Assembly: GCA_942490645.1 (NCBI GenBank) | Contig: CALNXN010000005.1 | Location: 186,001 to 250,000, forward strand | Reading direction: 5' to 3' | From: CALNXN01 sp942490645 | GTDB taxonomy: Bacteria; Pseudomonadota; Alphaproteobacteria; Rhodobacterales; Rhodobacteraceae | DNA length: 64,000 bases | Shown here: positions 7,854-17,056 of the stretch, one piece after another | Layout of the letters: each line of letters begins with the position of its first letter | How positions within the stretch are numbered: the stretch's first letter is position 1 | Made by a program: the position numbers and the translations under genes | Notes under the pieces: generated by a model | The model's input: only the letters and a program-made list of their open reading frames with translations | Told to the model about the DNA's origin: nothing | Database searches by the model: none

Positions 7854-9688
7854 GCAGCACCTTCCATCTTGAGAAATCCGCCAGACTGACGGGCCCAGAA
7901 ATCTGCATATAGCCCGCCCTGCTCCAAAAGCGCGTCATGCGTGCCTTCTTCAACGATATGTCCCTGATCCATAACAAGAATTCGGTCCATTTGCGCGATG
8001 GTCGATAGCCTGTGAGCAATCGCAATGACCGTCTTGCCCTCCATCATGCCGTACAAGGTATCCTGAATTGCGGCTTCGACCTCGCTGTCGAGCGCACTGG
8101 TTGCCTCATCCAAGAGCAGTATCGGCGCGTTCTTCAAAATGACGCGTGCCAGCGTGACCCGCTGACGCTGTCCGCCCGACAGTTTCACACCGCGTTCGCC
8201 CACTTGGGCATCATAGCCTTCGCGCCCTTCCGGGTCTGCCAGATCAAGGATGAATTCATGCGCCTGCGCTTGTTCGGCCGCGGCCAACATCTCGGCTTCG
8301 GTCGCATCATTTCGCCCGTACAGAATATTGTCACGCACGGATCGGTGCAGCAGCGAACTGTCCTGTTGCACCATCCCGATCGACAAGCGCAAACTGTCCT
8401 GCGTCACCTTGGTGATGTCCTGTCCGTCGATCAAAATCTGGCCCCGTTCAGGATCGTAAAACCGCAACAGTAGCTTGACCAAGGTCGACTTACCCGCTCC
8501 AGAGCGCCCGACCAAGCCGATCTTTTCGCCCGGCTTTACGGTGAGGCTGATACGATCCAGACCGCCCGACTGACGCCCGTAGTGATGGCTCAATCCCTTG
8601 ATCTCGATTTCTCCGGAGGACAATTTCAGTGGTTCCGCATCAGGCGCATCGGTCAGGGTGATCGGCTGGGCAATCGTTTCCATGCCTTCTGCAACGACAC
8701 CAAGTTGCCGGAAAAACGTGGTGAGCGCCCACATGATCCACCCGGTCATCGCATTCAGCCGCAAGGTCAGGGCGGTGGCAGCTGCAACAACACCGACGCT
8801 GGCCTCCCCTTGAACCCAAAGCGCAATCGCCCAGCCGACGACGCCCACGATCAGCAGGCCGTTCAGGATCACCAAGGATAGGTCCATGACGGTGAAAATC
8901 CGCATCTCGACCTGAAAGGTTTTGCGCGACTCTTCGATGGCCTCTTTGGCGTATTCGATCTCCTGATCGTGGTGCGCAAACATCTTGACCGAATGAATGT
9001 TGGTGTAAGCATCGACTACGCGCCCGGTGACCAGTGACCGCGCATTGGATGCGGCCTGTGACGCCGGCCCCACCCGCGCGACCGTCCACTTGATCAGCAA
9101 GGCGTACAAAACAAACCACGCCAAAAGAGGCAAAAGCAGCCGCGGATCCGACGTGCTCAGCAAGATCGCGGCTCCGATCAAATAGGCAAGCGAAAAGGAA
9201 ATCGCATCGAAAACCTGAAACACCACCTCGCCCGCCGCAGGTGGCGTTTGCATAATCCGGTTTGCAATCCGGCCTGCGAAATCGTTTTCGAACCAGCCCA
9301 CCGATTGGCGCAACACGTGTTTATGCGCGCGCCATCTGATCAACGTCCCGAAGTTCGGCAAAATCGCATTGTTGAGCAGAGCGACATCCAGCGCCTGCAA
9401 GGCTGGTCGCAAGAACAGGATAAACAAAGCAACAAAGATGAACTCGGTGCCGTAAGTCTCCCAGACCGTCGCGGGATCGCCGCCCAGAAGGTCGACGACG
9501 CGGCCCATATAAAAGATCAGCCCGATCTCGATTGCGGCGACGATGACGGACATGACGCCCGTGAATACGAAAACTTTCTTGAAGGGCTGCGAATACGCTT
9601 TGAGAAATGGCCACAGCTTTTGAGGCGGGTCATTTGTTTCAGTATAGGGCGTGTAAGGGTCGATTAGGTTTTCGAAAAATCGAAACAT
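7850..9688 (-). CDS. ABC exporter half-transporter (fused permease-ATPase) A
   Basis: 612 aa from the ATG at 9688 (MFRFFENLIDPYTP); the frame is open upstream to 9760 but only this ATG has an AGGA-type site at suitable distance. An N-terminal six-helix membrane domain is followed by an ATPase with 'GRSGAGKST', 'LSGGQRQR', 'ILLLDEATSALDSE' and 'AIAHRLSTI'. Both ATP sites of the predicted A/B heterodimer would be canonical, unlike the TM287/288-type pairs that have one degenerate site. First gene of the leftward run A-B-RNA methyltransferase-sodium channel. The 174 bp upstream, before the cca stop, hold no gene that I can see. Confidence 0.9.
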   Translation of the reverse strand: MFRFFENLIDPYTPYTETNDPPQKLWPFLKAYSQPFKKVFVFTGVMSVIVAAIEIGLIFYMGRVVDLLGGDPATVWETYGTEFIFVALFILFLRPALQALDVALLNNAILPNFGTLIRWRAHKHVLRQSVGWFENDFAGRIANRIMQTPPAAGEVVFQVFDAISFSLAYLIGAAILLSTSDPRLLLPLLAWFVLYALLIKWTVARVGPASQAASNARSLVTGRVVDAYTNIHSVKMFAHHDQEIEYAKEAIEESRKTFQVEMRIFTVMDLSLVILNGLLIVGVVGWAIALWVQGEASVGVVAAATALTLRLNAMTGWIMWALTTFFRQLGVVAEGMETIAQPITLTDAPDAEPLKLSSGEIEIKGLSHHYGRQSGGLDRISLTVKPGEKIGLVGRSGAGKSTLVKLLLRFYDPERGQILIDGQDITKVTQDSLRLSIGMVQQDSSLLHRSVRDNILYGRNDATEAEMLAAAEQAQAHEFILDLADPEGREGYDAQVGERGVKLSGGQRQRVTLARVILKNAPILLLDEATSALDSEVEAAIQDTLYGMMEGKTVIAIAHRLSTIAQMDRILVMDQGHIVEEGTHDALLEQGGLYADFWARQSGGFLKMEGAA

Positions 9689-9862
9689 GACGGAGCGTCC
9701 TGGGTATCTTGGTAATACGAAATGATAAGGCAGTGCAGACGCACAACCAGCGCGGATCAAGCCTGAACTGTGGTCAGATGAACCAAATCCCGCGATACAT
9801 TTCGTTATCCTCCGTCGCTGTATGTTGCTTCTTAGCGCGTCGCGTCGCCTGTGTCGACACCC

Positions 9863-11041
9863 TCAGGCTTGCGCCAACAAAGCATCGCGGCTCAGCTCGA
9901 AACCTGATGCGATCCACAGACGCTCAAGACGCGCCAGTGCCTGCCCTAGTTCAGGGCCAGAATACTTCGGCATCAAGTCGGACGCGCTAAGCGGAAAGAC
10001 GGCTTGTTCTGCGGCATCAAGCAAGTCGGCCGCGCCGGGATCAACAGGAGAATTACCTGCCGCCGCACGCAGCAGCATTGCCCCCAGGGCAAACCGCTTT
10101 CCGTGCCGATACGCTGCCTCTTGCTCGGGCATGCCGCTCCACGCGATATCATTAAACGTGTCCAGCGAACGCGCCTCCTTCTTGCTGAGCCGCAGAAGGT
10201 TCACGGTGTCCGACCCCCCGAGCGCGGCCAGCCGCAAGACCCAATCAGGTTGCGCCGAAACCACGGCCTCTTGGGCGACAACCGGGCCAAGAAAAAGATC
10301 ATCCGCGCCGGGCAAGATACGCGACAAAACCCCGTTGTGCTTCATCGCGGCGATGGCGGGAACAGGATCAGGTGCAGCCAAAAGCTTGCGCATTTCTGTA
10401 CCAATGCGCTCAGCTGACAGGTGCTCAAGGCCTGCGGCATTTCGGGCAATCGCGTTCAGTGTATCGGCGTCAAACCCTGCCTCATTCTGTGCGTACCAGG
10501 CACTAAACCGGAAAAACCGCAGAATTCTGAGGTAGTCTTCCTTGATCCGCGCATCAGCATCCTCAATGAAAACAACACGCCGCGCCCGCAGATCAGGCAA
10601 TCCGTTCAAAGGGTCAATCACGCGCCCATCCGGTGTCGCGTAAAGCGCGTTCATTGTGAAATCGCGCCGCTTGGCATCATCTTCAATGTTGGTGGAATAC
10701 GCGACCACCGCGCGACGCCCATCTGTTTGCACATCCTTACGGAATGTCGTCACCTCAAAACCCCGGCCTTCGGAGACGACCGTTACCGTGCCGTGCTCTA
10801 TTCCCGTTGGCACAGCGCCCAATCCAGCGTCGGCGGCAAGTTTCATCACATCATCGGGGTGCGTATCGGTTGCAAGGTCGATGTCCGAATCCGGCGCATC
10901 CATCAAAGCATTGCGCACGCATCCGCCTACAAACAAGACCGTGGCCCCACGCGCAGACAGAGCCTTGCACACCGCTTGCGCCGCCGGGTCGTGCAACCAT
11001 GCCGTATTTGGCGGTATCAAGGTGTCATTCGGTCCGTCCAT
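9863..11041 (-). CDS. cca: CCA tRNA nucleotidyltransferase / poly(A) polymerase family
   Basis: 392 aa from the ATG at 11041. Adds or repairs the 3' CCA of tRNA. The nucleotidyltransferase head shows 'VLFVGGCVRNALM' (G39-G40 of the GG motif) and the metal-binding aspartates in 'DSDIDLAT' (51-58), then the 'RRDFTMNALY' segment and 'EDYLRILRFFRFSAWY' of the neck. The C-terminal part is all-alpha. Whether it is a full CCA enzyme or a poly(A) polymerase cannot be settled by eye, but as the only such gene next to a nudix gene in this order it is most likely CCA-adding. It overlaps the CoA pyrophosphatase gene by 25 bp, which suggests translational coupling. Confidence 0.9.
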   Translation of the reverse strand: MDGPNDTLIPPNTAWLHDPAAQAVCKALSARGATVLFVGGCVRNALMDAPDSDIDLATDTHPDDVMKLAADAGLGAVPTGIEHGTVTVVSEGRGFEVTTFRKDVQTDGRRAVVAYSTNIEDDAKRRDFTMNALYATPDGRVIDPLNGLPDLRARRVVFIEDADARIKEDYLRILRFFRFSAWYAQNEAGFDADTLNAIARNAAGLEHLSAERIGTEMRKLLAAPDPVPAIAAMKHNGVLSRILPGADDLFLGPVVAQEAVVSAQPDWVLRLAALGGSDTVNLLRLSKKEARSLDTFNDIAWSGMPEQEAAYRHGKRFALGAMLLRAAAGNSPVDPGAADLLDAAEQAVFPLSASDLMPKYSGPELGQALARLERLWIASGFELSRDALLAQA

Positions 11042-11613
11042 GCGCGCAACATACGCGCAGTTGCGCCCCAGATGTAATAGGGGCCGTAGGGCACCGTGAA
11101 ATACGCCCGTCGGTGCCCACGCCACCTGCGCGACTGGATCAAATAGTTGGCAGGCGTCAACACATGGTCCAATGGAACAGTGAACGCCTCTTCCACCTCG
11201 CCCGGCTCAGGTTTCATCTCAAATGGCGCCGTTACATGCGCGATAACCGGGGTTACCGCAAAACCGGTCACCGTTTCATGGCACGGCAGAACGCCCAAGA
11301 CATCGACCGTTTCGCGCGGCAAGCCAATTTCTTCTTCGGCTTCACGCTTGGCGCAGGCGATCACATCTGCATCGGTGTCATCCTGCTTGCCGCCAGGAAA
11401 CGCGATCTGACCCGGATGGTGCTTTAACGCAGACGAGCGTTTTGTCAGGATCAAACGCCACTGCCCGGCATCCATCATGATGGGTACCAAAACACCGGCG
11501 GGTCGCAGGGTGCGATCAGCGGGGGGCTGAAACTCCGGGTTCAGATCAAAATCCGATGAAGACGTGCCATCAGGGCCCAGCGCCCGCCGGATGTTTTCGA
11601 TCATATCCGCCAT
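11017..11613 (-). CDS. CoA pyrophosphatase-like Nudix hydrolase
   Basis: 198 aa from the ATG at 11613. The Nudix box is 'GKQDDTDADVIACAKREAEEEIGL', written here only in parts: GK, five residues to D (where the consensus has E), then REAEEEIGL. It is preceded by 'ALKHHPGQIAFPGG', typical of the YeaB/NUDT7 group that cleaves CoA and its derivatives to 3',5'-ADP and phosphopantetheine. A C-terminal 'YYIWGATARMLRAW' completes the family pattern. The start follows the hslO stop by 1 bp (TAGAATG), so hslO, this gene and cca form one tightly packed operon. Confidence 0.88.
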   Translation of the reverse strand: MADMIENIRRALGPDGTSSSDFDLNPEFQPPADRTLRPAGVLVPIMMDAGQWRLILTKRSSALKHHPGQIAFPGGKQDDTDADVIACAKREAEEEIGLPRETVDVLGVLPCHETVTGFAVTPVIAHVTAPFEMKPEPGEVEEAFTVPLDHVLTPANYLIQSRRWRGHRRAYFTVPYGPYYIWGATARMLRAWTDRMTP

Positions 11614-11614
11614 T

Positions 11615-12592
11615 CTATTCCGATTTCGCCTCAAATCCGACCGTTTCCGGATCAAGATCATAGTGAGCGCCGCAATACTGGCAGTCGGCTGTCACGCGGC
11701 CGTCGTCCGTTGTCATTGTCGCGATGTCGTTTGCGGAATAAATCGACAGGCTTTGACGCACGCGATCCTCTGAACATGAACACCCGAAGCGGACGGGTTG
11801 TGCATCATAGACACGCGGTTGCTCTTCGTGAAAAAGGCGCATCAGCAGGTCATTCGGTGCGAGCGTTGGGCCGATCAACTCCATCTCTTCGACCGTATCC
11901 AGCAGGATATTCGCGCGGCTCCAATTCTCGGCGGCATCATCATGCAACAGATCAAACGCCGAGAGCAATTCGCCCGACCCCTCACCTTTGGCCATTAAGG
12001 GCGATGCCTTGGGCATATGTTGCAGCATGATCCCACCCGCGCGCCAGTGCTCAGCAACGCCCGGCTCAATTGTCCGGCCGAAACTCAGGGCAAACCGCGT
12101 CGGCAACTGTTCGGATTGTGCAAAATAAGCCTCTGCGCATTGCGACAGGGACACGCCCGAAAGCGGCGTAATACCCTGGTAAGGGGTCATGCCCTTGCCT
12201 TGGTCGATCATGACCGCAAAATACCCCTCGCCCAACTGCTCGAACGGCTCGCCATCCGTCAGACGGTCGGCGTCATAGCTTGCATAGGCACGGATCCGCG
12301 CCGGCATGCCCTCTTCTTCGGGGCCGTAGTAATCCGTTGCGATCATGCGAACGGCCCCTTTGGATTGCACCTGAAGCTGCAATTTCCAGCGCAGCTTAAT
12401 GGTTTGCCCGATCATCGCGGTCAATAACGCCATCTCCGCGATCAAGGCTTCGACCTGTGGCGGATAGTTGTGCTGCGCCAGAATGCCGTTCAGAGCACCA
12501 TCCAATCGGGCGACGCGTCCACGAATGTCGCTGGCATCAAGCTGGAAAGGCAGGACTGTGTCGTCCCACGCGATTTGCTGTCCGAGTGTCAT
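11615..12592 (-). CDS. hslO: Hsp33 redox-regulated chaperone
   Basis: 325 aa from the ATG at 12592; the longer frame to 12754 is rejected because the conserved N-terminus (MTLGQQIAWDDTVLPFQLD) begins here. Hsp33 is a cytosolic holdase activated by oxidation combined with unfolding stress. The C-terminal zinc switch is intact: C271-x-C273 ('FGCSCSEDR') and C304-x2-C307 ('DCQYCGAHY'). The body shows 'GKGMTPYQGITPLSG'. It is divergent from a nudix gene across 81 bp and is first in the hslO-nudix-cca operon. Confidence 0.95.
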   Translation of the reverse strand: MTLGQQIAWDDTVLPFQLDASDIRGRVARLDGALNGILAQHNYPPQVEALIAEMALLTAMIGQTIKLRWKLQLQVQSKGAVRMIATDYYGPEEEGMPARIRAYASYDADRLTDGEPFEQLGEGYFAVMIDQGKGMTPYQGITPLSGVSLSQCAEAYFAQSEQLPTRFALSFGRTIEPGVAEHWRAGGIMLQHMPKASPLMAKGEGSGELLSAFDLLHDDAAENWSRANILLDTVEEMELIGPTLAPNDLLMRLFHEEQPRVYDAQPVRFGCSCSEDRVRQSLSIYSANDIATMTTDDGRVTADCQYCGAHYDLDPETVGFEAKSE

Positions 12593-12673
12593 TGGGGTTT
12601 CCTTATGGGCCGCTGGTTGGCATACCGCGTCCATATAATCGTCACAAGTAGGTTGAAAAGAGGCACGGCCATC

Positions 12674-13117
12674 ATGATGCGACGTATCGGCTATGCGCCC
12701 CATGCAGACCAGCGGTATCGGCTCCGGCCCGGAGCATACGCCATTCTTCCGCATTTCGACAAGTTTCTCCTAACTGTGCAGATGGGAGATATTCCAGATA
12801 TTCAGCTACCCGGCGGCGGGATCGATGAAGGTGAAAGCCCGCTACAGGCATTGCATCGCGAGGTTTTGGAGGAAACGGGCTGGCGGATCTCGTACCCGCG
12901 AAGACTGGGCGCCTTTCGGCGGTTCGTCTTTATGCCGGAATACGACCTTTGGGCCGAAAAAGTGTGCCATGTTTACGTCGCGCGCCCCGTCACGCCCATA
13001 CAAGCTCCGACCGAGCCCGATCACGAAACGGTTCTTCTAGATTCTTCGGACGCCGTGAGCCTCCTCGGCAACGACGGCGATCGGTTGCTGTTGTTGCGTT
13101 ATCTTTCAGGCACCTGA
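12674..13117 (+). CDS. Nudix hydrolase (MutT-like)
   Basis: 147 aa from the first of two consecutive ATG codons at 12674, with AGAGGC upstream; the frame is open to 12470 but that part lies antisense to hslO. The Nudix box reads GGIDEGESPLQALHREV followed by LEETGW, matching G-x5-E-x7-REUxEExGU. Its substrate (oxidized nucleotide, nucleotide sugar or other) cannot be told from sequence. A perfect TATAAT lies at 12634-12639, 34 bp upstream, without a good -35. The 3' end overlaps the convergent phosphatase gene by 12 bp. Confidence 0.85.
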   Translation: MMRRIGYAPHADQRYRLRPGAYAILPHFDKFLLTVQMGDIPDIQLPGGGIDEGESPLQALHREVLEETGWRISYPRRLGAFRRFVFMPEYDLWAEKVCHVYVARPVTPIQAPTEPDHETVLLDSSDAVSLLGNDGDRLLLLRYLSGT

Positions 13118-14377
13118 ATACTCGAACAGAATACCTGACACGTCGTCAGGAAATTCCGACTGTCCCGCGTAATCGGCCAGCTTCCAGATCAGAGTTTCCA
13201 GTAGCGCCGACGTGGTTACACCGCTGATTTCCGACAAAAGCTCTGCCAGGCCATCTTCGCCCAGCATATCACCGTCAGCACCGGGGCATTCCACCACTCC
13301 GTCAGATAGGATCAACAGACGGTCGCCCGGATACAATTTCACCTCAAACTGAGAAAACGCCACGCCTGACATCAATCCGACAGGAAATCCACCTGATCCA
13401 TCCTGCTCAACTGTGCCATCTTTTCGCAGAATCACGGGATGCGGATGGCCCGCTTGACCGATCACGACACGCCCTGTTTGCATGTCGATATCTGCCAGCA
13501 TCAACGTGAAATAGTGCTCGGTTTCCATCTCATCGAGAACCAGATCATTGAGCGTCTCGATCGCCTGAGGCAGCGATTTGAACCCGTAACTTCCGTCCGT
13601 TTGCTTTTCCAGCGCGATGTTTTGATCCAATGCACTGGCGGAGAGATACCCCGCAAGCCGCGCCGTCATCAAAGCCGAGCTGATTCCATGGCCGGAAACA
13701 TCAATGCCGAACAGGCCGATACGATCCTCGTTGGCTGGGAAAAATCCGACAAGATCACCTCCGACGTGGCCGCTGGACCGGAGGATCAATGAAATCGCAC
13801 CTCGATCAAGCTCCTTGAACCGTTCCGGAACCAACGATTGCTGAAGCTTCTTGGCCTCGATCAGGTCACTGTCCAGCGAGTCGTAAACGCGTTGAAGCTC
13901 ATCCAGCGTTTCAGTGATGAGTTGGTTTTTTTCCGTGAGTTCCCGCTGCATCTTCAGAATGCGTTCACCCGCAGTGATTCTGGCGCGCAGTTCGTGCCCA
14001 TCGACGGGCTTGATCAGGAAATCGTCGGCGCCGGCATCCAGCCCACGTGCCACCTCGCCCTTTTCGCTTTTGGAGGTTAGGAGAATGAAATACCCATATT
14101 GCTCGCCCGGCAGCGACCGAAATTCGTGACAGAATTCCAAACCCGTCATTCCAGGCATCATCCAGTCGCTGATCACGATGTCAGGCATTTCCGCGCGGCA
14201 CAGTGTCAAGGCGTCCGCCCCGGATTCCGCCTCGACCACGCGAAACCCCCAACGCTTCAAAGAGCTCGACAGGATCTTGCGCTGCAGCCGACTGTCATCA
14301 ACGACCAAAACAAGATGATCCGCCGAAGGCAGGCTTAGCGGCGGATCATGATCCGAAAAGGCACGTTCTGTAATCAT
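13106..14377 (-). CDS. Response regulator with PP2C-type (SpoIIE-like) phosphatase output
   Basis: 423 aa from the ATG at 14377 (a TTG directly before it could extend it by one codon). An N-terminal receiver domain (about 22-140) has the acid pair D27/D28, phospho-acceptor D71 in 'VISDWMMPGMTG', T101 and K123 in 'LIKPVDG'. A helical linker (about 140-185, heptad-like) leads to a PPM/SpoIIE serine/threonine phosphatase domain with metal-site residues D208 ('GGDL') and D226 ('DVSGHG') and a late 'LSDGVVEC'. The architecture resembles RsbU/RssB-like regulators that dephosphorylate an anti-sigma antagonist or act as phospho-controlled phosphatases. It diverges from an Hpt gene, a probable phosphorelay partner. 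No anti-sigma pair is present here. Confidence 0.92.
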   Translation of the reverse strand: MITERAFSDHDPPLSLPSADHLVLVVDDSRLQRKILSSSLKRWGFRVVEAESGADALTLCRAEMPDIVISDWMMPGMTGLEFCHEFRSLPGEQYGYFILLTSKSEKGEVARGLDAGADDFLIKPVDGHELRARITAGERILKMQRELTEKNQLITETLDELQRVYDSLDSDLIEAKKLQQSLVPERFKELDRGAISLILRSSGHVGGDLVGFFPANEDRIGLFGIDVSGHGISSALMTARLAGYLSASALDQNIALEKQTDGSYGFKSLPQAIETLNDLVLDEMETEHYFTLMLADIDMQTGRVVIGQAGHPHPVILRKDGTVEQDGSGGFPVGLMSGVAFSQFEVKLYPGDRLLILSDGVVECPGADGDMLGEDGLAELLSEISGVTTSALLETLIWKLADYAGQSEFPDDVSGILFEYSGA

Positions 14378-14502
14378 CAAACTCTACTGCGAACTTGGCA
14401 TTGGTATCCTTGGTTAAGGCAATGTCCTTTAGAGTTTGTGAAAGATAAAATTGATATGAAATCGAACGCCCGTTTCAGCCGAAATTAAGCTTCCAAATCT
14501 AA

Positions 14503-14527
14503 CTTGTCCTCCAACAACGGAGGCAAG
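14503..14527 (+). promoter_or_regulatory. Hairpin that sequesters the Hpt ribosome binding site
   Basis: CTTG-T-CCTCC, loop AACAAC, GGAGG-CAAG: nine base pairs with one bulged T. The right arm contains the GGAGG Shine-Dalgarno of the gene that starts at 14529. If the transcript includes position 14503, the ribosome site would be paired until the hairpin is opened. Structure is read from sequence; the regulatory role is inference. Confidence 0.55.
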
Positions 14528-14528
14528 A

Positions 14529-14855
14529 ATGATTGATTGGTCGAGAGTGACAACTTTAAGAGATGAAGTCGGTGTAGACGAATTCGACGAGGTCGTAGAA
14601 CTTTTCCTCGAAGAGGTCGATGAAGTCGTGATGCGTCTCAAAGCCAGCCCGTCGCAAGACACTCTTGGCGAAGATCTGCACTTTCTCAAGGGCAGTGCGT
14701 TAAGCCTTGGCTTTCGCCAGTTTTCAGCGTTGTGCCAAGCCGGTGAAACAGCTTCCAACACCGGCAAGCCTCATTTGATCGACCTGGAAGGACTGATTGA
14801 AAACTACAGTCAGTCGCGCGCGCATTTCTTAGAGGATCTCAAGAAAAACCTTTGA
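14529..14855 (+). CDS. Histidine phosphotransfer (Hpt) domain protein
   Basis: 108 aa, a single Hpt four-helix domain. The phospho-accepting histidine is H51 in 'EDLHFLKGSALSLGF', which fits the HxxKGxxxxLG pattern. A very good GGAGG lies 5 nt before the ATG but is paired in the hairpin at 14503-14527. Free-standing Hpt proteins pass phosphate between a hybrid kinase and a response regulator; the divergent receiver-phosphatase gene at 13106-14377 is the obvious local partner. No kinase is encoded nearby. The stop lies 12 bp from the convergent stop of the SDR gene. Confidence 0.88.
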   Translation: MIDWSRVTTLRDEVGVDEFDEVVELFLEEVDEVVMRLKASPSQDTLGEDLHFLKGSALSLGFRQFSALCQAGETASNTGKPHLIDLEGLIENYSQSRAHFLEDLKKNL

Positions 14856-14867
14856 CGCCCAAAGGCT

Positions 14868-15680
14868 TTACATAAGCTTGTAGAAATCCTTTGGCTGTGG
14901 CTGGCCAAACTCTTCGACAGCTTTTGCACGCAATGCCTGCATCCCTTTGATCCAACGATCATGGTCTCTGGCACGCAGCCCTGCATAATCTGCCACAACA
15001 CTATGGGGCAGTACCAAGAACCGCTCTTTCTCGATCGCGTCCAACACGACGGTTGCCACATCATCGGCAGTGAGCAAAGCGTCCTGCCCTTCGGCGTCTT
15101 TATCGCCCAAACCAATAAGGGGCGTTGCAACATATTGAGGGCAAACCACAGACACACCGACCCCATCCGCGCCGTGCGTGATAGCGAGAGATTCCGCAAA
15201 GCTTACCGCCGCGTGCTTGGTCGCAGAATACGCAGCATCACCGATCTGATTCAAAAGGCCTGCCGCCGAAGCGACGTTGACAAAATAACCTGACCGCCGC
15301 GCGATCATGTCCGGTAGAACGGAGCGCGCGGCATAAACATGCGACATCACATGAACGTCCCAATTCAACTGCCAGACATCGTTCGAAGCAGAAGCCGCAT
15401 GGCTTGGCTCACCGCGCCCCAAGCCCGCATTAGAGACGAAAATATCCACCTGACCAAAGGCTGCATTGGCCTGTTCTACAAGGCTCTGAATATCTGCTTC
15501 TTTGGAGACGTCGCATGCCACAGCCAATCCCGAGATCTCCGTGGCCAAAGACTGCGCGCGATCAAAATCCAGATCGGCAACGCAAACGCGCGCACCTTTC
15601 TTTGCAGCGGCACGAGACAGCGCCGCGCCAATTCCGCTTGCGCCGCCGGTGATCACAATGGTCTTGCCGGAAATATCCAT
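14868..15680 (-). CDS. SDR-family oxidoreductase
   Basis: 270 aa classical short-chain dehydrogenase. The cofactor motif 'TGGASGIG' is at 11-18, D36 ('VADLD') follows the second strand, 'NAG' is at 84-86, and the catalytic set is S138 region with Y151 and K155 ('YSATK'). The Asp after beta-2 suggests NAD(H) rather than NADP(H), by family experience. The substrate is unknown. It starts 9 bp downstream of the ilvA stop and is probably co-transcribed with it, though no metabolic link is evident. Confidence 0.88.
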   Translation of the reverse strand: MDISGKTIVITGGASGIGAALSRAAAKKGARVCVADLDFDRAQSLATEISGLAVACDVSKEADIQSLVEQANAAFGQVDIFVSNAGLGRGEPSHAASASNDVWQLNWDVHVMSHVYAARSVLPDMIARRSGYFVNVASAAGLLNQIGDAAYSATKHAAVSFAESLAITHGADGVGVSVVCPQYVATPLIGLGDKDAEGQDALLTADDVATVVLDAIEKERFLVLPHSVVADYAGLRARDHDRWIKGMQALRAKAVEEFGQPQPKDFYKLM

Positions 15681-15689
15681 GTTCGGCCC

Positions 15690-16925
15690 CTAAATTACAA
15701 ATTGCGCCAAAGTCTCATCATTTGTGATGTCGGTATAGGTGAACCCAGCCTCATCCAGTTCACCGAGAAACCGAGTGAAGTTGTCGGGTGAGGCCGTTTC
15801 GATCCCGATCAGGACAGAGCCAAAGTTGCGGGCCGACTTCTTGAGATACTCAAAGCGCGCGATATCGTCCTCAGGGCCTAGGATGTTCAGAAATTCTTTC
15901 AGCGCTCCCGGACGTTGCGGCATACGCAGAATGAAGTATTTCTTGACGCCTGAGTACCGCTGCGAGCGTTCCTTGACCTCGGGCAACCGTTCAAAATCGA
16001 AGTTGCCGCCAGAGGCCACGCAAACAACAGTCTTGCCGCGAATCTGATCAGCAATTTCTGCCAATGCTTCGATTGCCAACGCACCCGCTGGTTCCAGAAC
16101 GATGCCTTCAACGTTCAGCATCTCCATGATCGTGGTGCAAATGCGATCTTCAGAGAGGTCGATCACGTCACTTCGTGGCACTGATTTCAACCGGGCAAAC
16201 GTGTGATCTCCGATCTTGGCGACGGCCGCGCCATCAACAAAAGTGTTGATTGGAGAGACGTCAACGGGCTTTCCTTCATCCAAAGCGGCGGCCAGACATT
16301 TGGCGCCCGTCGGTTCAACAAAGGTGAACCGGCAAGACTGACCAAAGTAGCTCAACATACCTGACGACAATCCGCCACCTCCGACGGGCAGCACGATGTG
16401 GTCCGGCGTCCGCCCCAACTGCGCTTCGATTTCAACTGCCACCGAAGCCTGCCCTTCGATGACATCCTCGTCGTCAAAGGGCGACAGAAAATGCGCGCCT
16501 TCATTGGCGCAGAACTCTTGAGCGGCACGCAGCGTTGCATCGAAATAGTCCCCAACAAGGCGAATTTGCACAAAATCGCCACCGAACATCTGGGTTTTTT
16601 GGATTTTCTGTTGCGGCGTCGTAACCGGCATGAACACCACGCCACGGACCCCAAAATGCCGGCACATGAACGCGACGCCCTGCGCATGATTTCCGGCACT
16701 GGCACAAACAAACACATTCTTTTCGGGAATGACCTTGCGCATCGCGTTGAAGGCACCGCGCAACTTGTACGACCGAACCGGGCTGAGGTCTTCGCGCTTG
16801 AGCCAGATATCCGCATCAAAACGATCCGACAGATGATCGTTTCGCAGCAATGGCGTTGGCGAGAAAACCTCGCGCATTTCACGTTCTGCGGCCTGCGTGG
16901 CCTGTTGGAACAAATCCCGTGTCAT
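15690..16925 (-). CDS. ilvA: Threonine ammonia-lyase (threonine dehydratase), biosynthetic type
   Basis: 411 aa from the ATG at 16925. PLP enzyme that turns threonine into 2-oxobutanoate and ammonia, entry to isoleucine synthesis. PLP lysine K54 in '[10 protein letters not shown]'; glycine-rich phosphate loop 'VGGGGLSSG'; '[11 protein letters not shown]' binds the carboxylate. The C-terminal 80 residues ('[20 protein letters not shown]') form one ACT-like regulatory domain, so feedback control by isoleucine or valine is likely. The single ACT-like domain and length of about 410 aa correspond to the shorter IlvA form. Divergent from argG across 131 bp. Confidence 0.93.
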   Translation of the reverse strand: MTRDLFQQATQAAEREMREVFSPTPLLRNDHLSDRFDADIWLKREDLSPVRSYKLRGAFNAMRKVIPEKNVFVCASAGNHAQGVAFMCRHFGVRGVVFMPVTTPQQKIQKTQMFGGDFVQIRLVGDYFDATLRAAQEFCANEGAHFLSPFDDEDVIEGQASVAVEIEAQLGRTPDHIVLPVGGGGLSSGMLSYFGQSCRFTFVEPTGAKCLAAALDEGKPVDVSPINTFVDGAAVAKIGDHTFARLKSVPRSDVIDLSEDRICTTIMEMLNVEGIVLEPAGALAIEALAEIADQIRGKTVVCVASGGNFDFERLPEVKERSQRYSGVKKYFILRMPQRPGALKEFLNILGPEDDIARFEYLKKSARNFGSVLIGIETASPDNFTRFLGELDEAGFTYTDITNDETLAQFVI

Positions 16926-17056
16926 CGGTATTTCCTGAAATTCGGTCAGAACACGATCAGTACGGGTGCCAGTCGGCACGGTCAACGCGCATCAACCTTG
17001 CTGCGCCCCCCAAAACCCGCTATCGCGCGTCCGTAAAAGAGTTAAGGAAGCCCTTC

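Noticed and set aside
12470..12673. 68-codon extension of the Nudix hydrolase
   Set aside because: The stretch overlaps hslO on the other strand and the Nudix protein has a good start with a ribosome site at 12674.
16850..17056. 69-codon extension of ArgG
   Set aside because: It overlaps the ilvA start region in antisense. The conserved [16 protein letters not shown] start follows an AAGGA site.
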